From the NCBI GenBank assembly GCA_019115605.1, contig DXDG01000016.1, positions 1-64,000 on the forward strand: a DNA stretch of 64,000 nucleotides, read 5' to 3'. The stretch is from Candidatus Alistipes faecigallinarum (GTDB lineage: Bacteria; Bacteroidota; Bacteroidia; Bacteroidales; Rikenellaceae). The position numbers and the translations under genes were made by a program. Each line of letters begins with the position of its first letter. Within the stretch, counting starts at the first letter, position 1. Positions 50,734-59,182 of this stretch are shown piece after piece. A model generated the notes under the pieces. The model worked only from the letters and a program-made list of their open reading frames with translations. It had not been told where the DNA came from and searched no databases.

Positions 50734-52004
50734 CCATCACCATTCACCGCGGAACCCACGAAATCGGCGGCAGCTGTGTCGAGATACGTACCCGGCAGGC
50801 AAAAATCCTGCTCGATCTGGGTCTGCCGCTCGATTTCGACTCCCGACCCCAGGAGCAGCAGGAGCAAATCCGCCGCGAGGCCCTCGAATGGGCGCAGGAC
50901 GCCGATGCCATCTTCATCAGCCACTACCATGCCGACCACCACGGTCTGCTGCCCGATACGCACCGGGATGTGGCCATCTACGCTACGGCCGGGACGGCGG
51001 CCATGATGCACGTCACCGAGGTGATTCATGGACGCGGCGATGCCGACTATCTGCGCCATATCAGAATCCTCGCCAAGGAGGCTGACGACCGGAAGTTCGA
51101 GCCGGTAATCGTGGGCGATATTTGTATCACGCCCTACACGGTCGACCATGCGGCCTATGATGCCTGCGCCTTTCTGATCGAAGCCGAAGGCCGGCGAATC
51201 CTCTACAGCGGAGACATCCGCCGTCACGGGGTGAAAGGCTTTCTCTACCACAACCTGCCCCGGAAGGTCGACTGCCTGCTGCTCGAGGGGACCAATCTGA
51301 CCACCGAAAAGGAGTGTATGAGCGAAGCGGAGATTTGCGAACGTTTCAAGGAGCAGTTCCGCACCGATGCCGACAAGCTGCACTACATCTGGTGCTCGGG
51401 GCAGAACATCGACCGGATCGTCCAGATCTACAAGGCGGCGCTCGTCTGTTCGCGCAAGCTGATTGTGGATACCTACGTCGCCTATGTGCTGGAAGCGGTC
51501 CACCGTTTCAAGTCGTCGATCCCGTCGCCGCTCTCTCCGTTCGAGGGACACGATGTTTTCCGGTATTTCTGTTTGCCGGCCCAATTGAAACGGCTCGAAG
51601 AGGCCGGAGATCCGGAGATTGTGGAGCGTCTGAAGGCACTTTCGACGGTCGACACAAAAAACATCGGACGCAATCCGGGCAAATATGCCTGGCTCATCCG
51701 CCCTTCCATGCTGTACTACATGCAGAAGTACAGCCACACGCCATCGGTCGTAGTTACCTCGATTTGGGAGGGGTATGAAAAAGACGAGCCCGAATTCATG
51801 GATTGGATCCGGGAGCGGAGTTTTGCCAATCCACACATTCATACCAGCGGCCATGCCGATGCGAAATCGCTGCAGTCGATTGTCCGTCATGTCGATCCCG
51901 GGTTGTTGATTCCGATTCACACCACCGTTCCGGAACGCTTTGCCACGCTCTTTCCCGACCGAACGGTTCGCTGTCCGCAGGACAATGAACCAATCGAGTT
52001 GTAA
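50730..52004 (+). CDS. RNase J-like beta-CASP metallo-hydrolase
   Basis: A 424-aa protein. The start MTITIHRGTHEIGGSCVEI (50730) overlaps the nuclease stop; the track ORF adds ten unlikely residues. The MBL zinc motif is HYHADH (65-70), with further ligands in VDHAAYDACAF and YSGDIRRHG. The beta-CASP part carries the acidic motif LLLEGTNL, then HTSGHADAKSL (motif B) and LLIPIHT (motif C), as in RNase J and other beta-CASP nucleases. It is shorter than RNase J (about 555 aa) because the C-terminal domain is missing. It probably cuts or trims RNA or DNA. Confidence 0.85.
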   Translation: MTITIHRGTHEIGGSCVEIRTRQAKILLDLGLPLDFDSRPQEQQEQIRREALEWAQDADAIFISHYHADHHGLLPDTHRDVAIYATAGTAAMMHVTEVIHGRGDADYLRHIRILAKEADDRKFEPVIVGDICITPYTVDHAAYDACAFLIEAEGRRILYSGDIRRHGVKGFLYHNLPRKVDCLLLEGTNLTTEKECMSEAEICERFKEQFRTDADKLHYIWCSGQNIDRIVQIYKAALVCSRKLIVDTYVAYVLEAVHRFKSSIPSPLSPFEGHDVFRYFCLPAQLKRLEEAGDPEIVERLKALSTVDTKNIGRNPGKYAWLIRPSMLYYMQKYSHTPSVVVTSIWEGYEKDEPEFMDWIRERSFANPHIHTSGHADAKSLQSIVRHVDPGLLIPIHTTVPERFATLFPDRTVRCPQDNEPIEL

Positions 52005-52083
52005 GTTCCCTTTTTCCCAGATTCTGCCCTGTTGTGCCGCCATTCCGCACAGCAGGGCTTTTACTTTGCCGAAAAGGCTGGAT

Positions 52084-52551
52084 ATGGGAATCAGATACTA
52101 CTACAAAAACGGCAAAACGGGATTTCAGACACCCGGCGGATGCCACCTTACGAAGGCTTGCTGGGACGAGGCCTGGCTGCTGGATGATACGGACCGGGCA
52201 TTGGTGCGCGACAGCGAGGGATATGCGTTGCTGCGCATCCGCAGCGGGCGACTCATTCGTTTGGATTGTGACCGTGCGGCACCCTATGGCGACACCCTGC
52301 TGCGCATCCGCCGCAACGGGAAATACGGACTGGTGGATTTCGAGGGCCGCGCCATCATTCCTCCGCGATACGATGTGCTGACCAACCACTTTGCTCAATT
52401 CAATATCATCGGCCGCCGAGGCCGCTACGGATTGCTCAACCGACAGGGCGGATGGGCACAACCGCTTCGTTACGACGTGATTCTACCCGTCAACCAGCGG
52501 GGCAACGACCGTTTGGCCTGCATCCGCCGACACAAGGTGGTATTTCTATGA
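52084..52551 (+). CDS. WG-repeat protein
   Basis: A 155-aa protein starting MGIRYYYKNGKTGF (52084). It has WG/KWG-like repeats: KYGLVDFEGRAIIPPRYDVL, RYGLLNRQGGWAQPLRYDVILPV. No signal peptide is present, so it is cytoplasmic, unlike the exported WG protein at 2476. It lies 79 bp after the metallo-hydrolase gene and overlaps the next ORF by ATGA, so it belongs to the same operon. The function of WG repeats is unknown. Confidence 0.75.
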   Translation: MGIRYYYKNGKTGFQTPGGCHLTKACWDEAWLLDDTDRALVRDSEGYALLRIRSGRLIRLDCDRAAPYGDTLLRIRRNGKYGLVDFEGRAIIPPRYDVLTNHFAQFNIIGRRGRYGLLNRQGGWAQPLRYDVILPVNQRGNDRLACIRRHKVVFL

Positions 52552-52751
52552 AATTTCACCACTTCACCCCATCCGAGTTTGACTGTGTGGTTACTGAATC
52601 TGGTCGTGAATATTCCGTACAGCCTTGCGGTCCAACGTCTGCCTCCCCCGCGGTCTGTAAAAGGATCCCGATATATCTTTCTCGGAAATCCATCCAATTT
52701 TGCGGTCGGGTTCTAGGAATCGATGTCCCTGAGAACTATCATGGTGTATGA
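52548..52751 (+). CDS. Small ORF, 67 aa, coupled to the WG gene
   Basis: The ATG overlaps the WG stop (ATGA). The protein MKFHHFTPSEFDCVVTES... has no family I know. It may be a short real gene or the 5' remnant of a longer one, since the DNA beyond it looks decayed. Only the coupled start supports it. Confidence 0.4.
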   Translation: MKFHHFTPSEFDCVVTESGREYSVQPCGPTSASPAVCKRIPIYLSRKSIQFCGRVLGIDVPENYHGV

Positions 52752-53059
52752 TGGAATGCGAAACAACATGGACTCAATGGTTGCCCGTTGTTACCTCTGT
52801 ACATCATGATTGATATCTTTTTTATTGCAAAACGATCGCCATGAAGACAATATGTACACTGACGATCCACGTCCGGTAAGCTGACCCGGCAGAACGTTTG
52901 GTACATGAACGCCCCTCCCAAGATTAGGGGCAGTATTTTCAACACATCAATTGTGCAATGCGTTTCCGGAGACTTATATCATGTGAGAGATTTACAGAAT
53001 CCTCGTTTCAAAAAAGTCAAGGGATAATCAAGAAGACAGTTAATATATCCTTGATCCTG
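52752..53059. other. Gene-poor AT-rich stretch
   Basis: I see no supported gene, RNA or repeat here. It may be the decayed end of the preceding operon. Confidence 0.4.
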
Positions 53060-53730
53060 CACGACTGTTAAGATTTTACCCATGACATTCTCCCCGTTTA
53101 AGACATAGTGGCACTTCTCATAAATCGCCTATTCGTAAAGTTTTTGTATTTGGCTGATGGTTTGTTCTCGGACTTTCGATTTAAACTCATGCAATTCCCG
53201 CGCGGATACGGATTGCAATTTGTTAGTTGTCACATTTCTCATCCGGCAGTTTCCCTCTGCTGACATGAGTTCCTATACGTATTTACGGGCCTGTTTGATA
53301 AGCTCCTTTTTTGCTGATTCCATCCCTCTCATCTCAATATCAGGACGACATTCGATGCATTGTGCAGCGTGGTCTCTTTGACGATAATTTTACCCTTGGT
53401 AGAGTCGAGCAGTTTGCGGAACCTTCGTTCTGTTGGCTTTTGAGGTTGACGATGAACTTCATCACATCCACATCAAAATAATTGTCACGACTGTTGGGAT
53501 GGTGGTAGGATTCCGGATTTCTTCCCATTGATACAACTCTTTTTACACCACAAAGAATTCTTGTATTCAATAATCTCTCTTTGCAAATCCGAGTGCTCGG
53601 AAAAACGGAGTGCAATAAAAAGATGCTCGGATATATAGCAGCGAAGTCTGAATAATTCGACCGGATACACCGTATTCGTGTTGGAACGGGTTTCATATTT
53701 ACCCGAAAATTTTCCGAATGTCACGATGCC
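53060..53730 (-). pseudogene. Decayed gene fragments in several frames
   Basis: On the minus strand, coding-like pieces follow each other in different frames: RLRCYISEHLFIALRFSEHS, NPESYHHPNSRDNYFDVDVM, RRFRKLLDSTKGKIIVKETT, and SAKKELIKQARKYV then, after a stop, SVSARELHEFKSKVREQ. Each looks like protein, but no single frame joins them. I infer a gene inactivated by several frameshifts and a stop. The family is unknown. Confidence 0.45.
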
Positions 53731-53809
53731 GGAGACTTGATAATGTTCAGTACGACCAAAACTAATTTGTAAGGCCGATTCAAGTTATTTTGCATTGTTC
53801 TTCTTGCTG

Positions 53810-54964
53810 CTATTTGTCGGAATCATCGTTCATCCCGAACATGTCCAGGATTCGATCGATTCGAAGATCGATTTCTTCATTCGATAGAGATTCCAGATCT
53901 CGAGGTTTGCTTGACGCGGGCTTATTCTCCGACAACTCTGCCGGAAACTCATCATCCGGGATTTCGTCAATTATTATATTATCATCGATCGGATTTTGGG
54001 ACTTATCCCATTTGGTTGTCAAATCATTGATTACTGCCGGCCACACCGTAGTAGGCTCAAGGAATCTCCATATTGACTGGTCGAACCATGTGCCGCAACA
54101 GATGACCCATCTCTCTTTGGGTAGTTGGAAGATTGGTATATTCTGCAGTGTACTTTTTTTGCACTTTTGAATGATTCCGGGTAGAACCAGTCTTCCAAGC
54201 TGACGCATAAATTCCTCTTGTGCGACTGTAACTTCAAGAGGTAGCAAATCAATTCCAATCCACCGATCCGAGATTAAACAAAGGTGCCGATTTTTAGCGA
54301 ATCGGATGACCGTACAGTTGCGGGATAACGCCTGTGTCAGAAAAATTCGGAAGAAATCCGGGGAGATGCTGAATTCCTGATGACGATCTGCCATTATACG
54401 GATGTACTCCTGAAAATGAAGCATCTTGAGAGATATCCATTGTTCCGTACTTGATATTTCGTTGAGATCAGGGAGCTGTCGGCAAAGACGATCGAACTCT
54501 TCATCATTCAAGTAATAGAGATTGAGTTCACTCTTCAGTAATGCCATGCAATGTTCAAAGTCGGCATTCTGCAACATACTCTCCTTCTGCTGGCAATATT
54601 GGGGCGAAAAACGCAATATTGTTTGCATGATACACTGAATATCATTAACTGTTTGCTCAATCTCTTCGCCAGCCATGGATTGTCCAAGGCAGTTCCAGGT
54701 GCCATCGGAATTTTCACAGCATCTGTAAATCCAGAAGATAGTCCCGGATTCGTTTCTAATACTGAAATTGTCCGGAGTCTCGTCCCAAGCCAGCAACAAG
54801 GCTCCCATCGGGACGGCATCTATTCCCGGAAGGCTCCAGGGAAGCAGCACATAAGGATAAACGTCGTGTCCAAGTATGGTTCTGCGATTTACATAAAGGA
54901 ATGGGATGCTTTGTGCATAGCATTTCGCTGTTTCTGGCGATTGTGAGTTCATGGGAGTTTTCAT
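53810..54964 (-). CDS. Hypothetical protein, 384 aa
   Basis: I do not recognise it. The protein begins MKTPMNSQSPETAKCYAQ, has several Trp/Cys-rich segments (SGTIFWIYRCCENSDGTWNCLG; RWVICCGTWFDQSIWRFLEP), no signal peptide or membrane span, and an acidic tail (DDNIIIDEIPDDEFPAEL, NDDSDK). It starts 11 nt after the stop of the DUF2130 gene, so the two form an operon. Base use is AT-richer than the chromosome, which suggests transfer. Confidence 0.65.
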   Translation of the reverse strand: MKTPMNSQSPETAKCYAQSIPFLYVNRRTILGHDVYPYVLLPWSLPGIDAVPMGALLLAWDETPDNFSIRNESGTIFWIYRCCENSDGTWNCLGQSMAGEEIEQTVNDIQCIMQTILRFSPQYCQQKESMLQNADFEHCMALLKSELNLYYLNDEEFDRLCRQLPDLNEISSTEQWISLKMLHFQEYIRIMADRHQEFSISPDFFRIFLTQALSRNCTVIRFAKNRHLCLISDRWIGIDLLPLEVTVAQEEFMRQLGRLVLPGIIQKCKKSTLQNIPIFQLPKERWVICCGTWFDQSIWRFLEPTTVWPAVINDLTTKWDKSQNPIDDNIIIDEIPDDEFPAELSENKPASSKPRDLESLSNEEIDLRIDRILDMFGMNDDSDK

Positions 54965-54975
54965 TATCTATTTTA

Positions 54976-56375
54976 TTAGTTCATTTCAGTCGTGGCATGT
55001 TGCGTCCGTGCTTCGTCGAATTTCTGCTTCATGGTCGGGTTGCCGCGAGTGAGCCGGCTTATTGTCAGATTTGCGGTGTCTTGCTGGGCCAGACGCAGAT
55101 TGTTTTCCGACCCCAGCAGATTCTCCTTTACCTTTTGCAGTTTAGCGATTGTATCATCAATCTGCTTGACAGCTTCGTTGAATTTTCGGGATGCCAGGTC
55201 ATAATGCCGCCCGAACTTTTCGCGGAATTCAGTCAGCTTGTTCTCGAAATTGGTTACGTCCACCTCCCGGCTTTGTGCCTGAATCAACTGCTTTTTGTAT
55301 TCGAGGCTCTTCTTTGAAGTCTGCACCAACAGTGTGATCAGCGGAATAAAGAACTGCGGACGGATGACGTACATCTTCTCGTAACGGTGCGACACGTCGA
55401 CGATGCCTCCGTTGTAGAGCTCGTTGTCGGGTTCGAGCAGGGAGACCAGCACGGCGAACTCACATCTCTTCTTTCGTCTGTCCTCGTCCAACTTCTTGAG
55501 AAAATCCTCGTTTTTGTGTTTGGTAGCCGTAGTGTCCATTTCGTTCTTCATCTCGAACATGATGGAGACATACTCCACGCCGTCTTCCATGTCTCGGAAG
55601 ATGAAGTCACCCTTCGTTCCGTCGGTTACGTCGTTATCCTTTTCGAAGTAGGCATTCGGCAGAATGGGCCGCAGCATTTGGTTGAACAGTGTCGAGCAGT
55701 GTGTTTCAAGAGACTCGCCGATCATCTTGGTACTCATGCGCGTCTTGAAATCCCGGTAGTAGTCGATCTGCTCCTGCTTGGCTTCCAGTTCGAGTTTATG
55801 CTGCTCCTTGAGTTTGGCCGTCTCGGCTTCGGCCTTGAACCGCTCCATCTTCATGTCAGACTGGAGCTGACTGATGGGGTATGATCTCTCGCCTGAAGCT
55901 CCTGCTCTGCGCGTTTCTGCTCTTCCATGACGGCCATCTTGAGCCGTGTGTCGGCCTGATTGACGGTTGACTGGAGCGCCGTGATGGTCTTCTCCTTTTC
56001 GGCCAAAGCCAGATCGCGTTCGGCATCCTTTTGGGCTTCGATATTTTTCAGTTGTTCCTTCAGTCGGTCTACTTCCAGCTGTCTTTCGCCGTTAAGTTGT
56101 ACGGACAGAGTCTCCATCTGACTCTTAAGGCGTTCAATCTCATTCTCTTTGGCGATTAACTCCTTTTCCTTGCCATTCATTTGCTCGGCAAATTCCTTCC
56201 GTGTCCGGGCTTCTGTCAGTTCCTGTTCCGCCTTGCGTCGGGCCTCGAGTTCTTCCATACGCCGTCCGATTTCCGCGTCAAATTCGGCGTTCTTCACTTG
56301 GCTGACGATCGACGCATAATCTGCTTCGTCTACGGTAAACACGCTTCCGCAATGGGGACATTTCAGCTCTCTCAT
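54976..56375 (-). pseudogene. DUF2130 protein split by a single frameshift
   Basis: The first ORF starts MRELKCPHCGSVFTVDEADYASI (56375), a DUF2130 N-terminus with one CxxC, and continues as a long coiled coil. It ends at a TGA (55853-55851) after a divergent tail. In the next frame the coiled coil continues (SQLQSDMKMERFKAEAETAKLKEQ) into the DUF2130 core: TRMSTKMIGESLETHCSTLFN, KGDFIFRD, IMFEMKNEMD, PQFFIPLITLL. Together they give a normal length of about 465 residues. The frame changes near 55,890. The second ORF has its own ATG overlapping the first stop (ATGA), so two proteins may still be made. DUF2130 has distant similarity to nucleases. Confidence 0.75.
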
Positions 56376-56572
56376 ATTGTCTGTTTTTCTGATTTCGCAC
56401 TTGATATGTATCTCAAAATTAGGTCTTATTTGGTTTAGTTCCATATGCCTCGGACAAAATTTCATAAAAAAGTTCCGATTTTGGATTTTATTTGCAAAAG
56501 TTCGTTCTGTTCGCTAATTTTAAAGTCCAAATTTCATTTTATCCGGCAAATTCCATCCATTCAGGACATGAC

Positions 56573-59182
56573 ATGACAATTCTCTTTCATCCCTGTTACG
56601 ATACGCGCTGCAGGCTCGATTCGGTACGGTGCGGCCAGGTGCTGCTCGACACGCTGACGCTCGGCCCGCTCGGACTGCTTCAGGAGCTGGAGCTCCATCT
56701 GGGGCTGACGTCCGCCACCACCTCGAATCTGTTGCGCACGGTCGACTATGTGAAGCTGCTGCGCGACTACCTCCCGGCGCATCCCGATTCGCCTTTTGCC
56801 CCTTCGTTTGAGGCAGACGAGTTCAATGTGGCTGCCGAACTGTTGCGATGGCGCGACCTGCTGCGGCTGGCCGGCTGGAAGGCCTCGATGCGCGGCATCT
56901 CCCCGCGAATCGATCTGCTGGCCGATCTCGAAGCCAGTTTTGCACGCCCGGCGCTGGGCGACCGCTGGCAGGCGGTGCTGGCGGAGCTTCCGACGCACCG
57001 GCTGGCGGACTGGACGCTCGAACTGCTCGCTCCGAAACAGCTGCTGTTCCCGCTTTACGGACGCCTGATTGATCGGCTCGGAGCGTGCGGTGTCCGGATC
57101 CGTGAATCCGTGCAGCAGGCGACGCGTCCCGAACAGGTACGGCGAATCCGGGTGCGGGACTTCACGGAGGCCTTCCGGGGAATCCCGACCCTCGACCCGA
57201 AGCGGTGGACGCTGATCTGCAACCACGGCAAACTGCTCAACAACGTGCTGCGGCTCAACGGCTGCCCGACGACCGAATCGTCGATTCGTGAGAACGACTC
57301 GTCGGTCGTGCAACTCTTCGAGGCGGGTTTTTCGCTCTTCATCCACCCGTCGGAGGAGGAGCCCGAGGCGGTCGACATCTATCGGCTGCTGAATTACCTG
57401 CAGGCCCGTCCCAACCCGATCCCTGCGCGGATCAACCTGGCCCTGCAGCGGCTGCTGACCTCCGAGGCGGGAATCGATCCCGAGCGCTGGCGGGCGACCG
57501 TCGACGAAGCCCTGGTGGCCGACGACGAAGCGGACGAGGAGGCCCGCAACCGGATCCGCCGCCGGTTGGATACGTTGCTAACCCCCTTCTTCGAGGCCGT
57601 TTCGCCGCGGGCCATCCCGCTCGAGCGGCTCCAGGCGTATGCCCGTTCGCTGCGGGGATGGGCCCTGCAGCGCAGCCGTCTCGGCGACGAAGCTTCCGGC
57701 GCTCTGCCACAACTTGCGGAGATGTGCGACGTCATGCTGGCCCTGCTGGAAACGTGTCGCGGGGAGACGATCGACGGACAGCTGCTGCAGGGGTGGATCT
57801 CGTCGATCCGCATCGATGCGTCGATCCGCAACACGGAGGCGCAGATCGGCTCGTTCGACGTGGTGGAGCATCCCGCCGCGTTGGTCGATCCGGTCGACCG
57901 GGCCGTCTGGGTCGACTGCGTGGGGATGCCAGAGTTGCATTACGACTTTGAGTTCCTCGGCCCCGACGAGCGAAAAGGTCTCGAACGGCAGGGTGTCAGG
58001 GTCTGGAGCCGCACCGAGGAGATGAAGGCTGAACTGGAACTCATCCGTCGCGGAGTGGGGCAGGTGCGTCGGGAGTTGATCCTCATTACGCCCGAATCGG
58101 ACCGGGGTACGCGGATGGAGGAGCATCCGATCGTCGACGATCTCCGGGGCGAGGAACTGACGCCCTTCCCGGTGGAGATCGACACGGTGCCGGTTGAGCT
58201 TCCGCCCCTCTGCCGGAAGGTGCCGGAGTTCCGGATCGCGGCCGGGAAGATTGCACCGCGCGAGACGGAGAGTGCAACGAGCCTCGATCTGCTGATCCAG
58301 CGGCCGTTCGACTACGTCATGCAGTATGCGGCCCGGTTGCGGCCGGGTGGCGTGCGCGAACTCGACGAACTGAATCTCATCGAGGGGCGTGTGGCGCACC
58401 GCACGCTGGAGCTGATCGTGCGGCAGACGGCGGGTGACCGCAACGCCATGGCGGGAATCATCGCCCGCCGGGAGGATTTCGACCGCCATTTTCTGGAGGC
58501 GGTCCGGGAGTGCGGACTGGGGCTGCTACTGGCCCGCTACGCCATCGAGCGCAAGACGCTTCAGGTGCGGCTGCACAATGCCTTGTCGGCGCTGATGTGG
58601 ATTCTGTTCCAATACGATCTGCGGGTCGAGGGGGTGGAGCAGGAGGTCTCGGCACCGCTGTCGGATACAGGCAAACCCCTGCTCACGGCACGTGTCGACC
58701 TGCTGTTGCGCGACAGCGCCGGGAATCCAGTGATTCTCGACCTGAAGTGGTCGCGCAGCGAGAAGCGGTACGAAGCCCTGATCCGCGAGGGCCGCGACCT
58801 GCAGCTGCGGGTCTACGACCATGCGGTGAGCTGCAGCCTCGGGCGTCCGGTCGCGGCCACGGGATACTTCCTGCTGGGGCGCGGCCAGTTGCTCAGCGCC
58901 GATCTGCCCGCTCTGCAGAATTACGCCAAACACGTCGATGCCCCGCGGACGACTGCCGAGGCCATGGCTCGCATCCGTGCCGGCTATGAGCGCCGCTACG
59001 AGGAGTTCCGCGATGGCCTCATCGAGGAGGGCGAGGGGCTGCCGGTCGGGCAGCTTCCCTATGCCCGGGCGAACGATCCCGAACGGCTGTGGCCCCTCCT
59101 GACGGAGAAGAACGCGGGGAGCATCAAGCAGATCGACCCCTATGACAATGCCTATCGAATCTTCAAAGGTACGCTGAAATGA
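56573..59182 (+). CDS. AddB-like PD-(D/E)XK nuclease subunit
   Basis: An 869-aa protein starting MTILFHPCYDTRCRLDS (56573). The first 550 residues lack clear Walker motifs, as in the inactivated helicase fold of AddB. The C-terminal RecB-family nuclease has His in EGRVAHRTLEL (about 606), Asp in ARVDLLLRDS (about 707), Asp-x-Lys in VILDLKWS (about 722) and Gln in LQLRVYDHA. I see no four-Cys iron-sulphur cluster. It overlaps the AddA-like gene by ATGA. The pair should form a helicase-nuclease that resects double-strand ends, either for repair or against foreign DNA. Confidence 0.8.
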   Translation: MTILFHPCYDTRCRLDSVRCGQVLLDTLTLGPLGLLQELELHLGLTSATTSNLLRTVDYVKLLRDYLPAHPDSPFAPSFEADEFNVAAELLRWRDLLRLAGWKASMRGISPRIDLLADLEASFARPALGDRWQAVLAELPTHRLADWTLELLAPKQLLFPLYGRLIDRLGACGVRIRESVQQATRPEQVRRIRVRDFTEAFRGIPTLDPKRWTLICNHGKLLNNVLRLNGCPTTESSIRENDSSVVQLFEAGFSLFIHPSEEEPEAVDIYRLLNYLQARPNPIPARINLALQRLLTSEAGIDPERWRATVDEALVADDEADEEARNRIRRRLDTLLTPFFEAVSPRAIPLERLQAYARSLRGWALQRSRLGDEASGALPQLAEMCDVMLALLETCRGETIDGQLLQGWISSIRIDASIRNTEAQIGSFDVVEHPAALVDPVDRAVWVDCVGMPELHYDFEFLGPDERKGLERQGVRVWSRTEEMKAELELIRRGVGQVRRELILITPESDRGTRMEEHPIVDDLRGEELTPFPVEIDTVPVELPPLCRKVPEFRIAAGKIAPRETESATSLDLLIQRPFDYVMQYAARLRPGGVRELDELNLIEGRVAHRTLELIVRQTAGDRNAMAGIIARREDFDRHFLEAVRECGLGLLLARYAIERKTLQVRLHNALSALMWILFQYDLRVEGVEQEVSAPLSDTGKPLLTARVDLLLRDSAGNPVILDLKWSRSEKRYEALIREGRDLQLRVYDHAVSCSLGRPVAATGYFLLGRGQLLSADLPALQNYAKHVDAPRTTAEAMARIRAGYERRYEEFRDGLIEEGEGLPVGQLPYARANDPERLWPLLTEKNAGSIKQIDPYDNAYRIFKGTLK

